Source: Microbacterium sp. LWS13-1.2 (GTDB lineage Bacteria > Actinomycetota > Actinomycetes > Actinomycetales > Microbacteriaceae). From it: DNA of 64,000 nucleotides. The notes under the pieces are model-generated. The model made no database searches. It was not told where the DNA came from and saw only the letters and a program-made list of their open reading frames with translations. The position numbers and the translations under genes were made by a program. Shown one piece after another: positions 63,577-64,000 of this stretch. The stretch lies in NCBI RefSeq assembly GCF_040144835.1, contig NZ_CP151632.1:2604001-2668000 (forward strand), read 5' to 3'. Position 1 is the first letter of the stretch. Every line of letters begins with the position of its first letter.

Positions 63577-64000
63577 ATGACTGTGTTGTTGAGCAACGGA
63601 ACCGTCTTCGTCGAAGAGGGGCTCCGCGGGCAGGCCGCCGAACTCGTGCGGCGCACGGAAGACCTGGGCACACTCGATTTCGCGCTGGTCGCCGGCGACG
63701 GCTCCCGTGTGGGCGTGCCGACAGACGTGAGCGCATTCCTCGTCCACGTGCTGAGAGGACTCGCCCGCGGATCCGTGTCGGTGACGACCCTTCCGGAGGA
63801 GCTGACGACCACCGTGGCGGCGGAGCTGGTCGGTGTCTCGCGGCCGACCCTGATGAAGCTGGTGCGCAACGGCGAGCTGCCCGCCCGGCAGGTGGGAAGC
63901 CACACACGGCTGCGCACCGAGGATGTCCTCGCGCTGCGCCGCACGCGCGCGCAGGATCGACGCGCGGCCCTCGACGCCCTGCGAGAGCTGGATGAGGAGT
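63577..64000 (+). CDS. Helix-turn-helix (excisionase-type) protein, possible antitoxin, 3'-truncated
   Basis: The open frame from ATG 63577 runs off the window with 141 codons. After about 65 N-terminal residues (VFVEEGLRGQAAELVRRTEDLG) comes a MerR/excisionase-like HTH: SVTTLPEELTTTVAAELVGV then SRPTLMKLVRNGELPARQVG and HTRLRTEDVLALRRTR. This layout matches actinobacterial HTH antitoxins that precede PIN-domain toxins. The partner, if any, lies outside the window. A GGGGGG stretch precedes the start. Confidence 0.7.
   Translation, partial: MTVLLSNGTVFVEEGLRGQAAELVRRTEDLGTLDFALVAGDGSRVGVPTDVSAFLVHVLRGLARGSVSVTTLPEELTTTVAAELVGVSRPTLMKLVRNGELPARQVGSHTRLRTEDVLALRRTRAQDRRAALDALRELDEE

Overview
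The window is high-GC, densely coded actinobacterial DNA. The best fit is a member of Microbacteriaceae, probably Microbacterium or a close relative. I base this on codon use, GTG starts with 4-base GTGA/ATGA gene overlaps, a cysteine-free S18 beside ssb, branched-chain 2-oxoacid dehydrogenase genes, LAxTG-type surface anchoring, and a dispersed GGTCGTTGAGCGAGC repeat family. I saw no rRNA, tRNA, CRISPR array, transposase or prophage. Both window edges cut genes.

Left part (1-16.4 kb): a truncated membrane protein, a 3-methyladenine glycosylase and a DHA2-type exporter come first. A zinc locus on the minus strand follows: a lipoprotein ZnuA with a His/Asp-rich loop behind a 15-bp Zur-type palindrome, then ZnuC, ZnuB, a Fur/Zur regulator, a DUF318-type permease, its TIGR03943 partner and an anchored surface protein. 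Next is an aminotransferase-E1alpha-E1beta-E2 operon of the branched-chain 2-oxoacid dehydrogenase type, with repeat DNA lodged between E1beta and E2.

Middle (16.5-46 kb): accessory and housekeeping genes alternate. They include a WXG100-like protein paired with a membrane-linked hydrolase, a secreted multidomain nuclease, a low-molecular-weight phosphatase, purB, a PLP decarboxylase, CsbD, a LysR/DJ-1 pair, an aldo/keto reductase beside the stump of a LysR gene, a solitary TOPRIM protein, a secreted glycerophosphodiesterase, an ArsR/CDF metal-efflux pair, MATE and MFS exporters, an amidohydrolase, a LysM protein, and a TetR gene facing a DUF6326 membrane protein across three copies of one operator.

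Right part (46-64 kb): dnaB and the rpsF-ssb-rpsR-rplI operon flank two surface-protein genes and an acetyltransferase. One surface protein carries seven chaplin-like modules, a PT-repeat stalk and an LATTG sorting signal. After an acyl-CoA dehydrogenase remnant come an SGNH hydrolase, an FBP-domain protein, an aldehyde dehydrogenase/DUF779 pair with a GAF-type regulator nearby, and a nitrosative-stress operon (flavohemoglobin, DivIVA-like protein, truncated hemoglobin). The window ends inside a putative HTH antitoxin-like gene.

The most unusual items are the seven-module chaplin-like protein, the palindromic repeats (about ten loci, some translated inside genes), the LysR stump with its orphan operator, the triple TetR operator and the DnaA-box-like cluster upstream of dnaB. 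All functional calls rest on sequence reading alone; no database search was run.
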